From Prochlorococcus marinus XMU1412 (GTDB taxonomy: Bacteria > Cyanobacteriota > Cyanobacteriia > PCC-6307 > Cyanobiaceae), in NCBI RefSeq assembly GCF_017696315.1, contig NZ_JAAORJ010000002.1, positions 510,895-574,894 of the forward strand: 64,000 nucleotides of DNA. The letters are read 5' to 3'. A model generated the notes under the pieces. The model was not told the origin of the DNA, ran no database searches, and saw only the letters and a program-made list of their open reading frames with translations. Both the position numbers and the translations under genes were made by a program. Each line of letters opens with the position of its first letter. Position 1 is the stretch's first letter. Of this stretch, positions 42,481 to 51,856 are shown one piece after another.

Positions 42481-45400
42481 TTATTTCTTTAATGCTTTAA
42501 TTAGAGGACCATATAATCTGTATGATAATTGATCAAAATTATTATTTCCAAGAAAGAAATCTGGTTCTTTCTCATTACCAAAACACATTTTCATTTCAAT
42601 ATTATCTCTTTCTCCTTTAGAAAAATTTTTATTACCAATCCATTTATCTGTAAAAGCTTTTTTTTCATTTTTTGATTTTATTTTTGCTTCTACATATTTA
42701 TAAGCACTTTCTGGAGGAAGAGGTAAACATTTTTCAGAATAATTTTTAAAAATATTTATGTACTCCTCCAAAATTAGATTTGATTCAGTTGCTCCTGGTG
42801 ATTGAATAATTTGCGATTTATAATTATTTTCTTTTCTAAAAATTACTTTAGTCCTTTTTATATTCCTCTTTAAAGAAGAAATAAAGAGTAATTTTATCCA
42901 AGCCTCAGTCAATCGGCTTAAACTTAACTTCGCATTAATTAATTCAATTACTGTATCATCAGCGATTAAATATTCTTCTTTATTCGCATTTAACTTAACA
43001 TAGATTTTATTAATCTTATTATGTTGACTCAAACTTGCAGATAGACTGCTTAATAAGTCTTTGATTTCTTTTTCTTTTGTAAAAATACTATTATTGGGCA
43101 TAATAATACCATTTTCAGCCAATTGATCATTAATATTTAATTCATTTAAATCATCAATAATATTAGGATTATCAATCTCTACTTGCTGGATTATTTTTGT
43201 AATTATTTGCGACTTTTGCAGATTGCTTACATACTCCTCGTCTGGATGATGAATAAATAATTCTTTGGGAGAAATATTGTTTTTATTAAGCCAATATTTT
43301 TGTGGATTCTTGAACCAATAAATCAATTCTGATAATTTGTAATTTTTAATATCAGATTTTTTTTCATTCCAATTTATATCTTTTATTAAAGAATAATTAC
43401 TTTTAACAATCTTAGATTTATTAAGATCAATTATTTGATTTTTATTTAAATCAGAATCTTTAATTATTAGTTCTCTTTGGCTTTGGTTCAAGAAAATATC
43501 AAAAAAAGAAATTAACTCTTTTATAGGAAAAGAAACATCTAATTTTTTATTGTTTTTATCATTTTTTACCCAAGTAACTATAAATTTATCTCTGCAGGCA
43601 ATTAATAACTCCAGAAATGCATATTTCTCTCTTTCAAAAACAGATGGATCACCCAAATAATATTTGTTTTTTAATAAATTAATGTTTTCACTCTTTGGTA
43701 ATTTTGGATAATTAACACTATTCATGTCTATTAGGAAGATAACCTTATGTGGAATATGCCTTGAATTCTCAATATCACTTACTAGGATCTTGTTGACTCG
43801 TGATTTGCTTTGATATTTAGCTTTATTTATGCAAGAAATTAATATTTCTCTAAAAACTTTTAACAAGATAAGATCATCAGGAATTAAAGGTATTGCGTGA
43901 TTATCAAGAATTCTATTTATTTCACTTATTTCTAAATTGAAATTTGCATTAGAATCAGAAATACTTTTTAATATAAACTTTATCTTTTCAACCCAATTCG
44001 AGTAAGAAAAAGATCCCCTTATCAAATTAATATATTTTTTTAAATGAATTAATATTTTAATCCATTTATTCAAATCCAAACTTATATTTTTACAGCTAAA
44101 TGGTTTTAAATTGAAAGTACTTATATTTACTTCTTTGTCATAAATTAAGCCTAAAGTAATTCTATTTATACACCAATCTAGAGTATTTTTCTCTTCACCT
44201 AATCTTTCTTTATCATCTAGTCCCCAATGAAACCCCGCTTGAGTAAGTAATAAAATAATTTCATCCTTCTCAGTTATATTAAAATCAAAAATGTTCTGAG
44301 TTACTTTTTTCGAAAGAATATAATCTATTTTTTCAACTGTAATTTTTTCACTTGCTATTTCAGTGATGTCAATTAGAAATTCATAAATGCCTGAAGAGTC
44401 ATTATTATCCTCATCAATAAAAAAATAAGGTATCTTTTCACCATTAATTAACTCATTATTAAAGATGTACCTTAGATAAGGTTTAATTAAATTAGTTTGT
44501 GGAGATAAAACAGCAATATCACTATATTTAATATTCTCGCAAGAATTTATTATTTCTATAATTTTATTTCTTAAATATTCAAATTGACTATTCTGATTAA
44601 AATGCTCACAAAGTAATATTGAATCATCCCTTTCACTCACTATAAAATCAAAGCTATTATTATCAATTAGTCTTTTTTGTATTTGATTAAGAAGAGGAAT
44701 ATCTTTCTTATTATGAAAATTAGTTGTTGGATCGAGATAAATAAGATTATTTTTTAAATTTATACCTTCCTTATAAATATTTTCATCAATTAATTTCTGA
44801 AAGTTTGCTCCAAATTTACCAAATATTTTCTCTATATTTGTATTATTTAAATTCAATTTACTTTCATTATCATCAAATTCCAACTCTCCTTCAAGACAAT
44901 TTATCCTATTCCATAAATCTTCTCCAGGAGATAATAGATACAAATTTACCTTAATAAATTTTGAAAGTTCTGAATAAAAATTAATATGTAGTTTAGATAA
45001 GTTATTATCTGAAAAAATATAAATTTGATTTGGTACTTGAAATTGAACGTTTTTAATTTTTCTTAAATTTTTTATTACTTCAAACATGTATAAACATGAT
45101 GGCTTTTCAGATATCTTTTCCTCTAATAATTTATATAAAATAGGTTGCCAAAATTGATCTGAGTTTAAATTCTTAAATAGATTAGATGAATTAATTTCAT
45201 ATGTATTCCATTGAGCAATCATTTCAGGTCTAAAAATCAGATAATCAATAAAATTATTCGTGATCTTTTTTGTCAGATTATATATGTCTCCATCAATTGT
45301 CTTTTTATTATCCAAATATTTATTAATCCAATTTCTAAGCGGAAATGATTCTTTAAAGCTATTTAATTCTTCCAAGGAATCAATAATGCCCCATTTAATT

Positions 45401-45663
45401 GATTCAAAATTCCATGCGCTCATATCAATTGCAGGGAAAAAATTTGTCAATAAAGATTCGGTATAGGTTGATATTGTCTTTAATTCATAAAGAGCACTTA
45501 TTTTGTTTTTTATAGTTATTTGTTCACGTAACCAATTCCCCAAAAAGTAATTGGGGACTGCTATTTCTAATTTCTCATTTATAGGCGGAGGACATATTTT
45601 TAATTCCTCTGCTAACAGCTCACTAATTACTTCAATTTTATTTGACTTATAAAGATTGAGCAA
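42481..45663 (-). CDS. recC: Exodeoxyribonuclease V gamma subunit RecC
   Basis: Non-catalytic scanning subunit of RecBCD, holding the Chi-recognition channel in E. coli. The 1060-residue protein begins with MLNLYKSNKIEVISELLAEEL, matching the RecC start, and has the inactive helicase core and pin-like region but no Walker A motif. It leads the recC-methyltransferase-recB-recD leftward operon. The Chi sequence for this lineage is not deducible here. Confidence 0.93.
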   Translation of the reverse strand: MLNLYKSNKIEVISELLAEELKICPPPINEKLEIAVPNYFLGNWLREQITIKNKISALYELKTISTYTESLLTNFFPAIDMSAWNFESIKWGIIDSLEELNSFKESFPLRNWINKYLDNKKTIDGDIYNLTKKITNNFIDYLIFRPEMIAQWNTYEINSSNLFKNLNSDQFWQPILYKLLEEKISEKPSCLYMFEVIKNLRKIKNVQFQVPNQIYIFSDNNLSKLHINFYSELSKFIKVNLYLLSPGEDLWNRINCLEGELEFDDNESKLNLNNTNIEKIFGKFGANFQKLIDENIYKEGINLKNNLIYLDPTTNFHNKKDIPLLNQIQKRLIDNNSFDFIVSERDDSILLCEHFNQNSQFEYLRNKIIEIINSCENIKYSDIAVLSPQTNLIKPYLRYIFNNELINGEKIPYFFIDEDNNDSSGIYEFLIDITEIASEKITVEKIDYILSKKVTQNIFDFNITEKDEIILLLTQAGFHWGLDDKERLGEEKNTLDWCINRITLGLIYDKEVNISTFNLKPFSCKNISLDLNKWIKILIHLKKYINLIRGSFSYSNWVEKIKFILKSISDSNANFNLEISEINRILDNHAIPLIPDDLILLKVFREILISCINKAKYQSKSRVNKILVSDIENSRHIPHKVIFLIDMNSVNYPKLPKSENINLLKNKYYLGDPSVFEREKYAFLELLIACRDKFIVTWVKNDKNNKKLDVSFPIKELISFFDIFLNQSQRELIIKDSDLNKNQIIDLNKSKIVKSNYSLIKDINWNEKKSDIKNYKLSELIYWFKNPQKYWLNKNNISPKELFIHHPDEEYVSNLQKSQIITKIIQQVEIDNPNIIDDLNELNINDQLAENGIIMPNNSIFTKEKEIKDLLSSLSASLSQHNKINKIYVKLNANKEEYLIADDTVIELINAKLSLSRLTEAWIKLLFISSLKRNIKRTKVIFRKENNYKSQIIQSPGATESNLILEEYINIFKNYSEKCLPLPPESAYKYVEAKIKSKNEKKAFTDKWIGNKNFSKGERDNIEMKMCFGNEKEPDFFLGNNNFDQLSYRLYGPLIKALKK

Positions 45664-45680
45664 TTTACTAGATGGTTATA

Positions 45681-45998
45681 TTACTCAACTTTAAATGGAT
45701 CAATTATTTCTGCATTAGGACATTCGAATTCCCCCACAGCAACAAACTCTAAACGAAGCTTTAAGAAAGTTATAAATTTTTTATCAGTCGACAAAACAAC
45801 TGCAGGGGTAGATGGAATTTTTGCTTTTAGATCAGCAAATTGGGTGGTTTGTAAAAATGATGGATTTTTTAAGAGCCAAAAATCTACTTCTTTATTATTT
45901 TCTTTATAGTTCCTCATCCTCTCTTTCAAAATTTCATCAAGTGGTTCTTCAACTGTTAAAAACTTTTCACTTGCCGCAACGAAAAAGTATGTTGTCAT
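45681..45998 (-). CDS. ycf54: Ycf54-like protein, Mg-protoporphyrin monomethyl ester cyclase accessory factor
   Basis: The 105-residue protein reads TTYFFVAASEKFLTVEEPLDEI and later FITFLKLRLEFVAVGEFECP, which match Ycf54 (DUF2488). Ycf54 binds AcsF and is needed for the oxidative ring E closure step of chlorophyll synthesis. Length is typical. It lies between pdxJ (upstream, 8 bases) and recC (downstream, 17 bases) on the same strand. Confidence 0.9.
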   Translation of the reverse strand: MTTYFFVAASEKFLTVEEPLDEILKERMRNYKENNKEVDFWLLKNPSFLQTTQFADLKAKIPSTPAVVLSTDKKFITFLKLRLEFVAVGEFECPNAEIIDPFKVE

Positions 45999-46006
45999 TT
46001 TGAAAT

Positions 46007-46723
46007 TTAATTTGATGTGATAAGGGACTTCATTTCACGTACAGACTTTTCTAATCCTATCGCTAAAGCCCTTGCAACAATACTATGACCTATGTTCAAC
46101 TCGTTCATATTGTTAATTGATGCAATTTTTTTAACATTATTGTAGTTCAGGCCATGACCAGCATTAACAACTAATCCAAGGTCATTTGCTAAATGTGTAG
46201 ACTCTATAATCCTTTGGAGCTCTTTATATTGTTCAGATCCCGATAGTTCAGCATATTTTCCAGTATGTAATTCTATAAAATCAAAGCCTATTTCTTTGGA
46301 ATAATTTATCTGTTCACCAAGAGGATCAATAAATGCGCTTACTTCTATATTTGAATCCTTTAAATTCCCAACAGCCTTCTTAAGGTATTGCACATTACTT
46401 TTTAAATCCAACCCGCCTTCAGTAGTAACTTCCTCTCTTTTCTCAGGTACAAGCGTCACATAATCAGGAAGAATTTTTTTGGCAATTTCTAACATTTCTT
46501 GTGTAGCAGCCATCTCTAAATTGAGTTTTGTTTTTATGGTTTCTTTCAGAAGGAACACGTCCCTATCTTGTATATGTCTTCTATCTTCTCTTAGATGCAC
46601 TGTTATGGAATCTGCCCCTCCTAATTCAGCTAAAAAAGCAAATTGCACAGGGTCAGGCTGGACAGTTTTCCTTGCTTGCCTTACATTTGCAATATGATCA
46701 ATGTTTACTCCTAAAGTAGCCAT
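46007..46723 (-). CDS. pdxJ: Pyridoxine 5'-phosphate synthase
   Basis: Makes pyridoxine-5-phosphate from deoxyxylulose-5-P and amino-oxoacetone-P, the DXP-dependent route to vitamin B6. The 238 residues form a TIM barrel with LGVNIDHIANVRQAR at the N-terminus, TVHLREDRRHIQDRD, LVPEKREEVTTEGGL and GLVVNAGHGLNYNN. Length is standard. Followed closely by ycf54. Confidence 0.97.
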   Translation of the reverse strand: MATLGVNIDHIANVRQARKTVQPDPVQFAFLAELGGADSITVHLREDRRHIQDRDVFLLKETIKTKLNLEMAATQEMLEIAKKILPDYVTLVPEKREEVTTEGGLDLKSNVQYLKKAVGNLKDSNIEVSAFIDPLGEQINYSKEIGFDFIELHTGKYAELSGSEQYKELQRIIESTHLANDLGLVVNAGHGLNYNNVKKIASINNMNELNIGHSIVARALAIGLEKSVREMKSLITSN

Positions 46724-46823
46724 AATTTTGAAAATCTTAGTTTCTAGACAATCTAGTAACCGCCCAATAATAGCTAATAAAAAAAGGCAAACAATTAAAT
46801 TATTAATATATAGTAAATAGAAC

Positions 46824-47498
46824 TTGAAGAAGAATTACTTAAATATTTGGCATAAAATCAACCCTGTATTGGGATTTATCGCAATGTTCATTACTCAGGA
46901 CGTTGTTTTGAGATTCTTTTTTAGAAAAAAGAAAATATTAAAAAATGGTTTTTCGATTCCCATAAATTCCTCTATCATTTTGGCTCCAACCCACAGATCA
47001 AGATGGGACGGCTTAATACTCACAATGGCAATGGGTAGAAGGGTAACAAAAAAGGATTGTAGATTTATGGTTACTAAATCCGAAATGAGAGGTATACAAG
47101 GTTGGTTTTTAAAAAGACTTGGATGTTTTTCAATAAATCAATTATCGCCATCTCTATCAGCTTTAAGATATGCGATTGATCTTATAGAAAAAGGAGAACA
47201 ACTAGTTGTTTTCCCCGAAGGAAAAATTAACAGATATGGAAAAAAACTAGTTCTCAAAGAAGGACTATATAGATTAGCTAGATTAGCCACCAAAAAAACA
47301 ACCTCTATTACTATTATTCCAATTGGAATTGCTTACAGCAAAATACCTCCGAACTTTAGGGGCGAATTTTGTTTATCCTTTGGAAAACCAATCCCAATTA
47401 ATGATTATTCATACTTTACTATCAAGGACTTTAATAAATTTCTAAATGAAAAAATGACCCAAGAGGAAGAAAAAGCATTAAAAAATGTAGGTAGATGA
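46824..47498 (+). CDS. 1-acyl-glycerol-3-phosphate acyltransferase (PlsC-like)
   Basis: A 224-residue acyltransferase of the PlsC family, membrane-associated, probably making phosphatidic acid. The HX4D motif is THRSRWDG and the second motif is VVFPEGKINRYG. Start is TTG at 46824; no ATG is close in frame and the N-terminal region before the HX4D motif has normal length. Divergent from pdxJ. Cyanobacteria have more than one such gene, so the acyl preference is unknown. Confidence 0.88.
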   Translation: MKKNYLNIWHKINPVLGFIAMFITQDVVLRFFFRKKKILKNGFSIPINSSIILAPTHRSRWDGLILTMAMGRRVTKKDCRFMVTKSEMRGIQGWFLKRLGCFSINQLSPSLSALRYAIDLIEKGEQLVVFPEGKINRYGKKLVLKEGLYRLARLATKKTTSITIIPIGIAYSKIPPNFRGEFCLSFGKPIPINDYSYFTIKDFNKFLNEKMTQEEEKALKNVGR

Positions 47499-47541
47499 AT
47501 CTGCAATAAGTTACTATGAATTTTAATTATTGAAAAAGAAA

Positions 47542-48057
47542 ATGAAATTCTTAAAATTAATCCCAATTTTATTTATATTTTTTGGAAATGTTCCTTACAA
47601 AAATGAAGTTCATGCAGAAATAAAGAATCCAGAAGACTTTAGAGTACTCTCAAATGAGAGTAAAAAGCTGTCCATCTCAAACGTTGAATATTTTATAAAA
47701 GAGGGTGATAAATATATTAAAAACGGGGATTTTGAAAAAGCTAAGGATTTTTATTTAGACGCTAGAAAATTAGCAAAGCAACTTGCATCTTTTTATTCTG
47801 ATTTAAATTCATCGTTCAAAGGAATTGATGCGAGAATACCAAATGAAATGCAAAGGAAAGGTAAGCAAACATTACAAATTTTGGCAGAATCAAATGAGAG
47901 ATTAGCTTCTTTGTACATAAAAACTGAAAAGCCTGAGGTTGCAGTACCATTACTCGTTGAAACAATTAGAATAATGTCACCTAATAGCCCTGAAGGTAAA
48001 GAAGCTTATGAAAGATTGATCCGACTAGGATTTGTTGAGACAAAATACAAAGGTTAA
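47542..48057 (+). CDS. Secreted TPR-like hypothetical protein
   Basis: I chose the ATG at 47542, although an in-frame TTG at 47530 is possible. The ~171-residue product starts MKFLKLIPILFIFFGNVPYK, a signal peptide, with a cut site near HAE. The mature part has helix pairs with YIKNGDFEKAKDFYLDARKLAK and RLASLYIKTEKPEVAVPLLVE, like tetratricopeptide repeats. So it may be a periplasmic scaffold. No defined partner; bolA starts 13 bases later. Confidence 0.65.
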   Translation: MKFLKLIPILFIFFGNVPYKNEVHAEIKNPEDFRVLSNESKKLSISNVEYFIKEGDKYIKNGDFEKAKDFYLDARKLAKQLASFYSDLNSSFKGIDARIPNEMQRKGKQTLQILAESNERLASLYIKTEKPEVAVPLLVETIRIMSPNSPEGKEAYERLIRLGFVETKYKG

Positions 48058-48069
48058 TTAAAATTTACT

Positions 48070-48300
48070 ATGATTACTAAAACAGAAGTCATTAAATTAA
48101 TCACTAAAAAAATCCCAAGTTCCCAAGTTTTTGTTGAAAACCTCAAGGGAAATGATCATTTGCAAGTAACTGTAATTGCATCTGAATTCAATGGATTATC
48201 ATTAGTTAAACAGCATCAGCTAGTATATTCCGCCTTGAAGGAAGAATTAGCTTCAGAGGCTATTCATGCACTGGCATTAAAAACAGAAACTCCAAATTGA
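48070..48300 (+). CDS. BolA family protein
   Basis: A 76-residue BolA-like protein with the LQVTVIASEFNGLSLVKQHQLVYSAL core and ALALKTETP end. BolA proteins pair with monothiol glutaredoxins to bind [2Fe-2S] clusters. Here grxD follows after three bases, and that pairing strengthens the call. No Cys is present; the cluster would use the conserved His. Confidence 0.93.
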   Translation: MITKTEVIKLITKKIPSSQVFVENLKGNDHLQVTVIASEFNGLSLVKQHQLVYSALKEELASEAIHALALKTETPN

Positions 48301-48303
48301 ATT

Positions 48304-48627
48304 ATGGACAACCTAACAAAAGATAGAATACAAAAACTGATTGAATCTAATCCAGTGATGGTTTTCATGAAAGGGACAAAATTAATGCCTCAATGCGGTT
48401 TTTCCAACAATGTAGTTCAAATACTAAATTCTTTAGGTGTAGAATTTGGTACATTTGATGTTTTAAGTGATTTCGCAATAAGAGAAGGTATCAAAGAATA
48501 TTCAGATTGGCCAACAATTCCTCAAGTTTATCTAAAAGGAGAATTTCTTGGTGGATCAGACATTCTTATTGAGATGTACAACTCTGGATCTCTTAAAGAA
48601 AAAATAGAAATTGAACTAGCGTCTTAA
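48304..48627 (+). CDS. grxD: Monothiol glutaredoxin (Grx4 family, CGFS type)
   Basis: A 107-residue CGFS monothiol glutaredoxin: KGTKLMPQCGFSNNVVQIL holds the CGFS site, then SDWPTIPQVYLKGEFLGGSDI the glutathione-binding TVP-like loop. It carries [2Fe-2S] clusters together with BolA, encoded just upstream, and acts in Fe-S transfer or iron sensing. Confidence 0.96.
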   Translation: MDNLTKDRIQKLIESNPVMVFMKGTKLMPQCGFSNNVVQILNSLGVEFGTFDVLSDFAIREGIKEYSDWPTIPQVYLKGEFLGGSDILIEMYNSGSLKEKIEIELAS

Positions 48628-48675
48628 GATAATTAGTGAGTATAAATACTGTATTGGTTAATAAAAATTAATATT

Positions 48676-48945
48676 TTAAATCCTTTTTTTATCAAAAAAA
48701 CCTTTATTTCCATCTCCATCTGGATCAATAAAACTTGACGGATCTAAAATCCATCTTTCAATTAATCTTTCTAATTTCTCTTGATCCTTTTGCTCTAAAC
48801 TACTGCAATTCCTCAATGCTTGGAGATAACCATCACTATATAATTTAAGATCAGATGGCGTATGAAAACGAGTAACTAAGTCCTGGCAACTATCGCAAAT
48901 TGACTGAAAGTGACGAATTGCTTTGGGGTTTTCAAATGATGTCAT
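48676..48945 (-). CDS. Conserved cyanobacterial small protein (DUF6761-like)
   Basis: An 89-residue protein with a helical core, LYSDGYLQALRNCSSLEQ and LERLIERWILDPSSFI, which resembles the cyanobacterial DUF6761 family. It has no signal peptide or membrane span. Function is unknown. Convergent with grxD and divergent from the response-regulator gene. Confidence 0.6.
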   Translation of the reverse strand: MTSFENPKAIRHFQSICDSCQDLVTRFHTPSDLKLYSDGYLQALRNCSSLEQKDQEKLERLIERWILDPSSFIDPDGDGNKGFFDKKRI

Positions 48946-49031
48946 AATTCGATAAATTCTGATTTTTATTTTGCATTTGTTATACCTTATTAAGAACGAT
49001 CAAAAATTGCCCGGCCAAACAGTAATTAAGA

Positions 49032-49769
49032 ATGCAATCAACTGAGCAAATCTTAGCTTCAACTCCTGGTAGTTCACAATTGCCTACGAGCTCTCAAACC
49101 CCTTCTAGAGTTCTAGTTGTTGAACCTCACCCCACACTTAGAACAGTACTTGTGCAAAGGCTTCGCCAGGATGGCCATTTAGCTGCAGCAGTAGGTACAG
49201 CTGCAGAAGCTATTGACTTATGCAGAGAACAATCACCTGACTTATTAGTAAGCGCAGAAATCCTCGATCAGAATACTGCAATGAGACTAGCTCAACAACT
49301 GGGGTCTTCAGTCATAGTTTTAACGGCAAGATCTGGTGTTGAAGCATTAGTAAATCTATTAGATGAAGGGGCAGATGATGTTCTTAGAAAACCTTTTGGA
49401 CTTGAAGAGCTTGCAGCACGATGCAGAACACTCCTAAAAAGGGGAAGGATAGGATTACAAGAAAAAGTTGAGGTTGGACCTTTAGAGGTTCATCTTCTTT
49501 TAAGACAAGTTACTTTAAGCGAGAAGCCCGTAGAATTAAGCCCTAGGGAGTTTGCACTGCTTTGCGCTCTTTTGATGCCCCCTGGAATGGTAAGAAGTCG
49601 CCAAGAGCTCTTAAGGATGGCCTGGCCGCCTTTCAGCGGTGGCCCAAGGTCTGTAGATACTCAGGTATTAACGTTGCGAAGAAAATTAGAACAGGCTGGA
49701 TTGGGAGAAGGTGGGGGAATAACCACTGTTAGACAACAAGGTTATAGATTCAGTATTGATAATATTTAA
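49032..49769 (+). CDS. OmpR/PhoB-type response regulator lacking the phosphoacceptor Asp
   Basis: A 245-residue transcription regulator: a Ser/Thr/Pro-rich N-terminal extension (1-25), a receiver domain (about 26-138) and a winged-helix DNA-binding domain (about 148-243) with RSVDTQVLTLRRKLE and TVRQQGYRF. In the receiver domain the conserved T98 and K120 with Pro121 remain, but the acidic pair is reduced to E31 and the acceptor Asp is replaced in the segment DLLVSAEIL (Ser74-Ala75-Glu76). So it is an atypical regulator that probably is not phosphorylated at the usual site. NblR-like or RpaB-like names cannot be assigned safely. Confidence 0.88.
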   Translation: MQSTEQILASTPGSSQLPTSSQTPSRVLVVEPHPTLRTVLVQRLRQDGHLAAAVGTAAEAIDLCREQSPDLLVSAEILDQNTAMRLAQQLGSSVIVLTARSGVEALVNLLDEGADDVLRKPFGLEELAARCRTLLKRGRIGLQEKVEVGPLEVHLLLRQVTLSEKPVELSPREFALLCALLMPPGMVRSRQELLRMAWPPFSGGPRSVDTQVLTLRRKLEQAGLGEGGGITTVRQQGYRFSIDNI

Positions 49770-50272
49770 TTTAGAAAAGCAAAAAGTTCACCAATAATCA
49801 TTAAAAATGATAGTAATGTCAGTAATTTATATGTCCACAATGGTGATATGTAAGATATTTTATTGATATCAATCCCAGTATTACTAGAAACAATTAATAA
49901 AAATTTTTCAAATTTTTCCACTCTTTGTGGGACAAGAAAATTATCACCTTGAAAAGTAGTAAAGTAATAAACTTTACTACCCTGACTGGTAGGCAAAGAT
50001 TTGATTAGTTTAATATCTTTCCAAGAAATCTCCCAATTTTGTTTCCCTAAAAATTTAGAAATAAAGTTACTTTTATATGAAATTTTATTACTGCAAGTTT
50101 CTACATAATCACTGGTGATATTGATTATGAAATAAAGACCTAGGGCAAAAATTATAATAGAGGGAATTTTTAATTTTTCGATTGAAATAAATGGTAAAGG
50201 AATTGTAAGCGCTAAATAAAGAGAAATTAACGAACTTTTCACATAAAAAAGAGTTTTAAATTTTTCTATCAT
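49766..50272 (-). CDS. Hypothetical membrane protein
   Basis: A 168-residue protein with three hydrophobic segments: two near the N-terminus (about 14-31 and 37-54) and one at the C-terminus (about 147-166). The middle part is soluble and mostly beta strand (ISWKDIKLIKSL, SKVYYFTTFQGDNFLVP), like a small PH-type domain. No family assignment. It overlaps the response regulator stop by four bases and is downstream of crtISO on the same strand. Confidence 0.6.
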   Translation of the reverse strand: MIEKFKTLFYVKSSLISLYLALTIPLPFISIEKLKIPSIIIFALGLYFIINITSDYVETCSNKISYKSNFISKFLGKQNWEISWKDIKLIKSLPTSQGSKVYYFTTFQGDNFLVPQRVEKFEKFLLIVSSNTGIDINKISYISPLWTYKLLTLLSFLMIIGELFAFLN

Positions 50273-50287
50273 TTCAGGAGGATCCTT

Positions 50288-51832
50288 TTAATCGGGCAAT
50301 TTAAAACTATTTATGTTTAACTTTGCACCTATTTTGTGAGCGCATGCGTATCCACTAAAAGCAACTGCATTTAGACCTTGGCCAGGGAAGCATGAATCTC
50401 CTACACAATAAAGGTTTTGAATTTTTGTTGTGTTGAAGGGCATTGGCAAAAGTCCAAGCAACTTTTTACTGGGAATTGGTCCATAACTACCTTCATATCT
50501 TCCAAGAAACTTTTTATGAGTTTTGGGAGTACCAATTTCTTTGTGATCAATATTTTTTTCAAGATTAGGAAGAATAGTTGATATTTTTTCAACAAGGAAA
50601 GAAAAATATTTTTCTTTCTTTTGCAAATATTCTTTTCTTGATAGGCCTTCCCATTCACTCATCGATGAAGGAGTAAATGCATGTACGATATGTTTACCTT
50701 CTGGAGCCAAAGACGAGTCAAGCAAAGTAGGTATAGAAACAAAAATAACTCCCTTTTCGCTTTCTAATTCATCCCAATTTTCAACAATTATGTGATGACA
50801 ATTAAAATTATCGGATATTAGATTTTTTTCTACTCCAAGGTGAATCGAAACAAAAGAAGGTGAGGGTTTATAAGTTTCTGACCACTTATATTCACTTTTT
50901 GGGACGTTTTTGCTAGAAATTAATCCTTTAGTATTATCTTTTAATCCAAAGGTATCCCATCTAGTCGAGTTGGATACAATAATATTTGAATATATCTCTT
51001 CCCCACTTGAGAGCTTAACTCCTACCGCTTTCTCATCCTTTAAGAGGATTTCAGTCACATTGGCTTTATATCTAACTTTTCCTCCTAATTTTTCAATCCC
51101 AGAAACAAACTTCTCTGCTATAGTTCCAACTCCCCCTTTTGGATAATTTATCCCCCCAGTATGCCTATCTGTAAATACCATTCCCGCATTAATCATAGGG
51201 GTTTTAAGAGCTGGCATTACAGACCAACAAAAACATTCGATATCGATAAATTTTAAAAGTTCAGGATCTTTTATAAACTTTCTTGCAACATCTCCAGCAT
51301 TTGCTGGTAACCATCTAGCTAACCCTAAACAGGATAATGGAGATTTAAAGAAAACTTTAAAAAGATAACTTGGATCCTCTATTGATAAAAGAGGCATTGA
51401 ATCTAAACATTTAAATACACTTGCACAAGTATCATAGAATTTCTTGATACCTTTTTTTTCCTTGGGGAAACTAGCTGATAATTTGCTTATAAATTGCTCA
51501 TAATTTTTATCTACAGAAATATTAAAGTTATGTGGTAAGTGATATTCCAGTTGAACAGGATCGGGAACAGTTTCGCATTTTTCATTTACATCTTTCAAAG
51601 CACGAGTTAATAAATTGGTATAACCTTTATCTCCAAATCCAAAAATCATTGAAGCCCCTACATCAAAGGTATAGCCTTTTCTCTTGAAAGAGCCTCCACT
51701 CCCGCCTGGAATAATATATTTTTCAAGAACTAATACTTGAGCTCCTTTCGCCGCCAATTGTGAAGCAGTTACTAACCCTCCTATTCCTGAGCCAATAATA
51801 ATTGCATCGAAATTTTCCTTATTTAATTCCAT
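50288..51832 (-). CDS. crtH: Carotenoid (prolycopene) isomerase
   Basis: Converts poly-cis lycopene to the all-trans form in the plant-type carotenoid pathway. The 514-residue protein has the FAD-binding N-terminus AIIIGSGIGGLVTASQLAAKGAQVLVLEK and PGGSGGSFKRKGYTFDVGAS, with a C-terminal LYCVGDSCFPGQGLNAVAFSG motif, matching CRTISO. Upstream neighbours trmFO and psbY are on the same strand. Confidence 0.92.
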   Translation of the reverse strand: MELNKENFDAIIIGSGIGGLVTASQLAAKGAQVLVLEKYIIPGGSGGSFKRKGYTFDVGASMIFGFGDKGYTNLLTRALKDVNEKCETVPDPVQLEYHLPHNFNISVDKNYEQFISKLSASFPKEKKGIKKFYDTCASVFKCLDSMPLLSIEDPSYLFKVFFKSPLSCLGLARWLPANAGDVARKFIKDPELLKFIDIECFCWSVMPALKTPMINAGMVFTDRHTGGINYPKGGVGTIAEKFVSGIEKLGGKVRYKANVTEILLKDEKAVGVKLSSGEEIYSNIIVSNSTRWDTFGLKDNTKGLISSKNVPKSEYKWSETYKPSPSFVSIHLGVEKNLISDNFNCHHIIVENWDELESEKGVIFVSIPTLLDSSLAPEGKHIVHAFTPSSMSEWEGLSRKEYLQKKEKYFSFLVEKISTILPNLEKNIDHKEIGTPKTHKKFLGRYEGSYGPIPSKKLLGLLPMPFNTTKIQNLYCVGDSCFPGQGLNAVAFSGYACAHKIGAKLNINSFKLPD

Positions 51833-51856
51833 TTTTTGGATCTTTGATAATTAATC

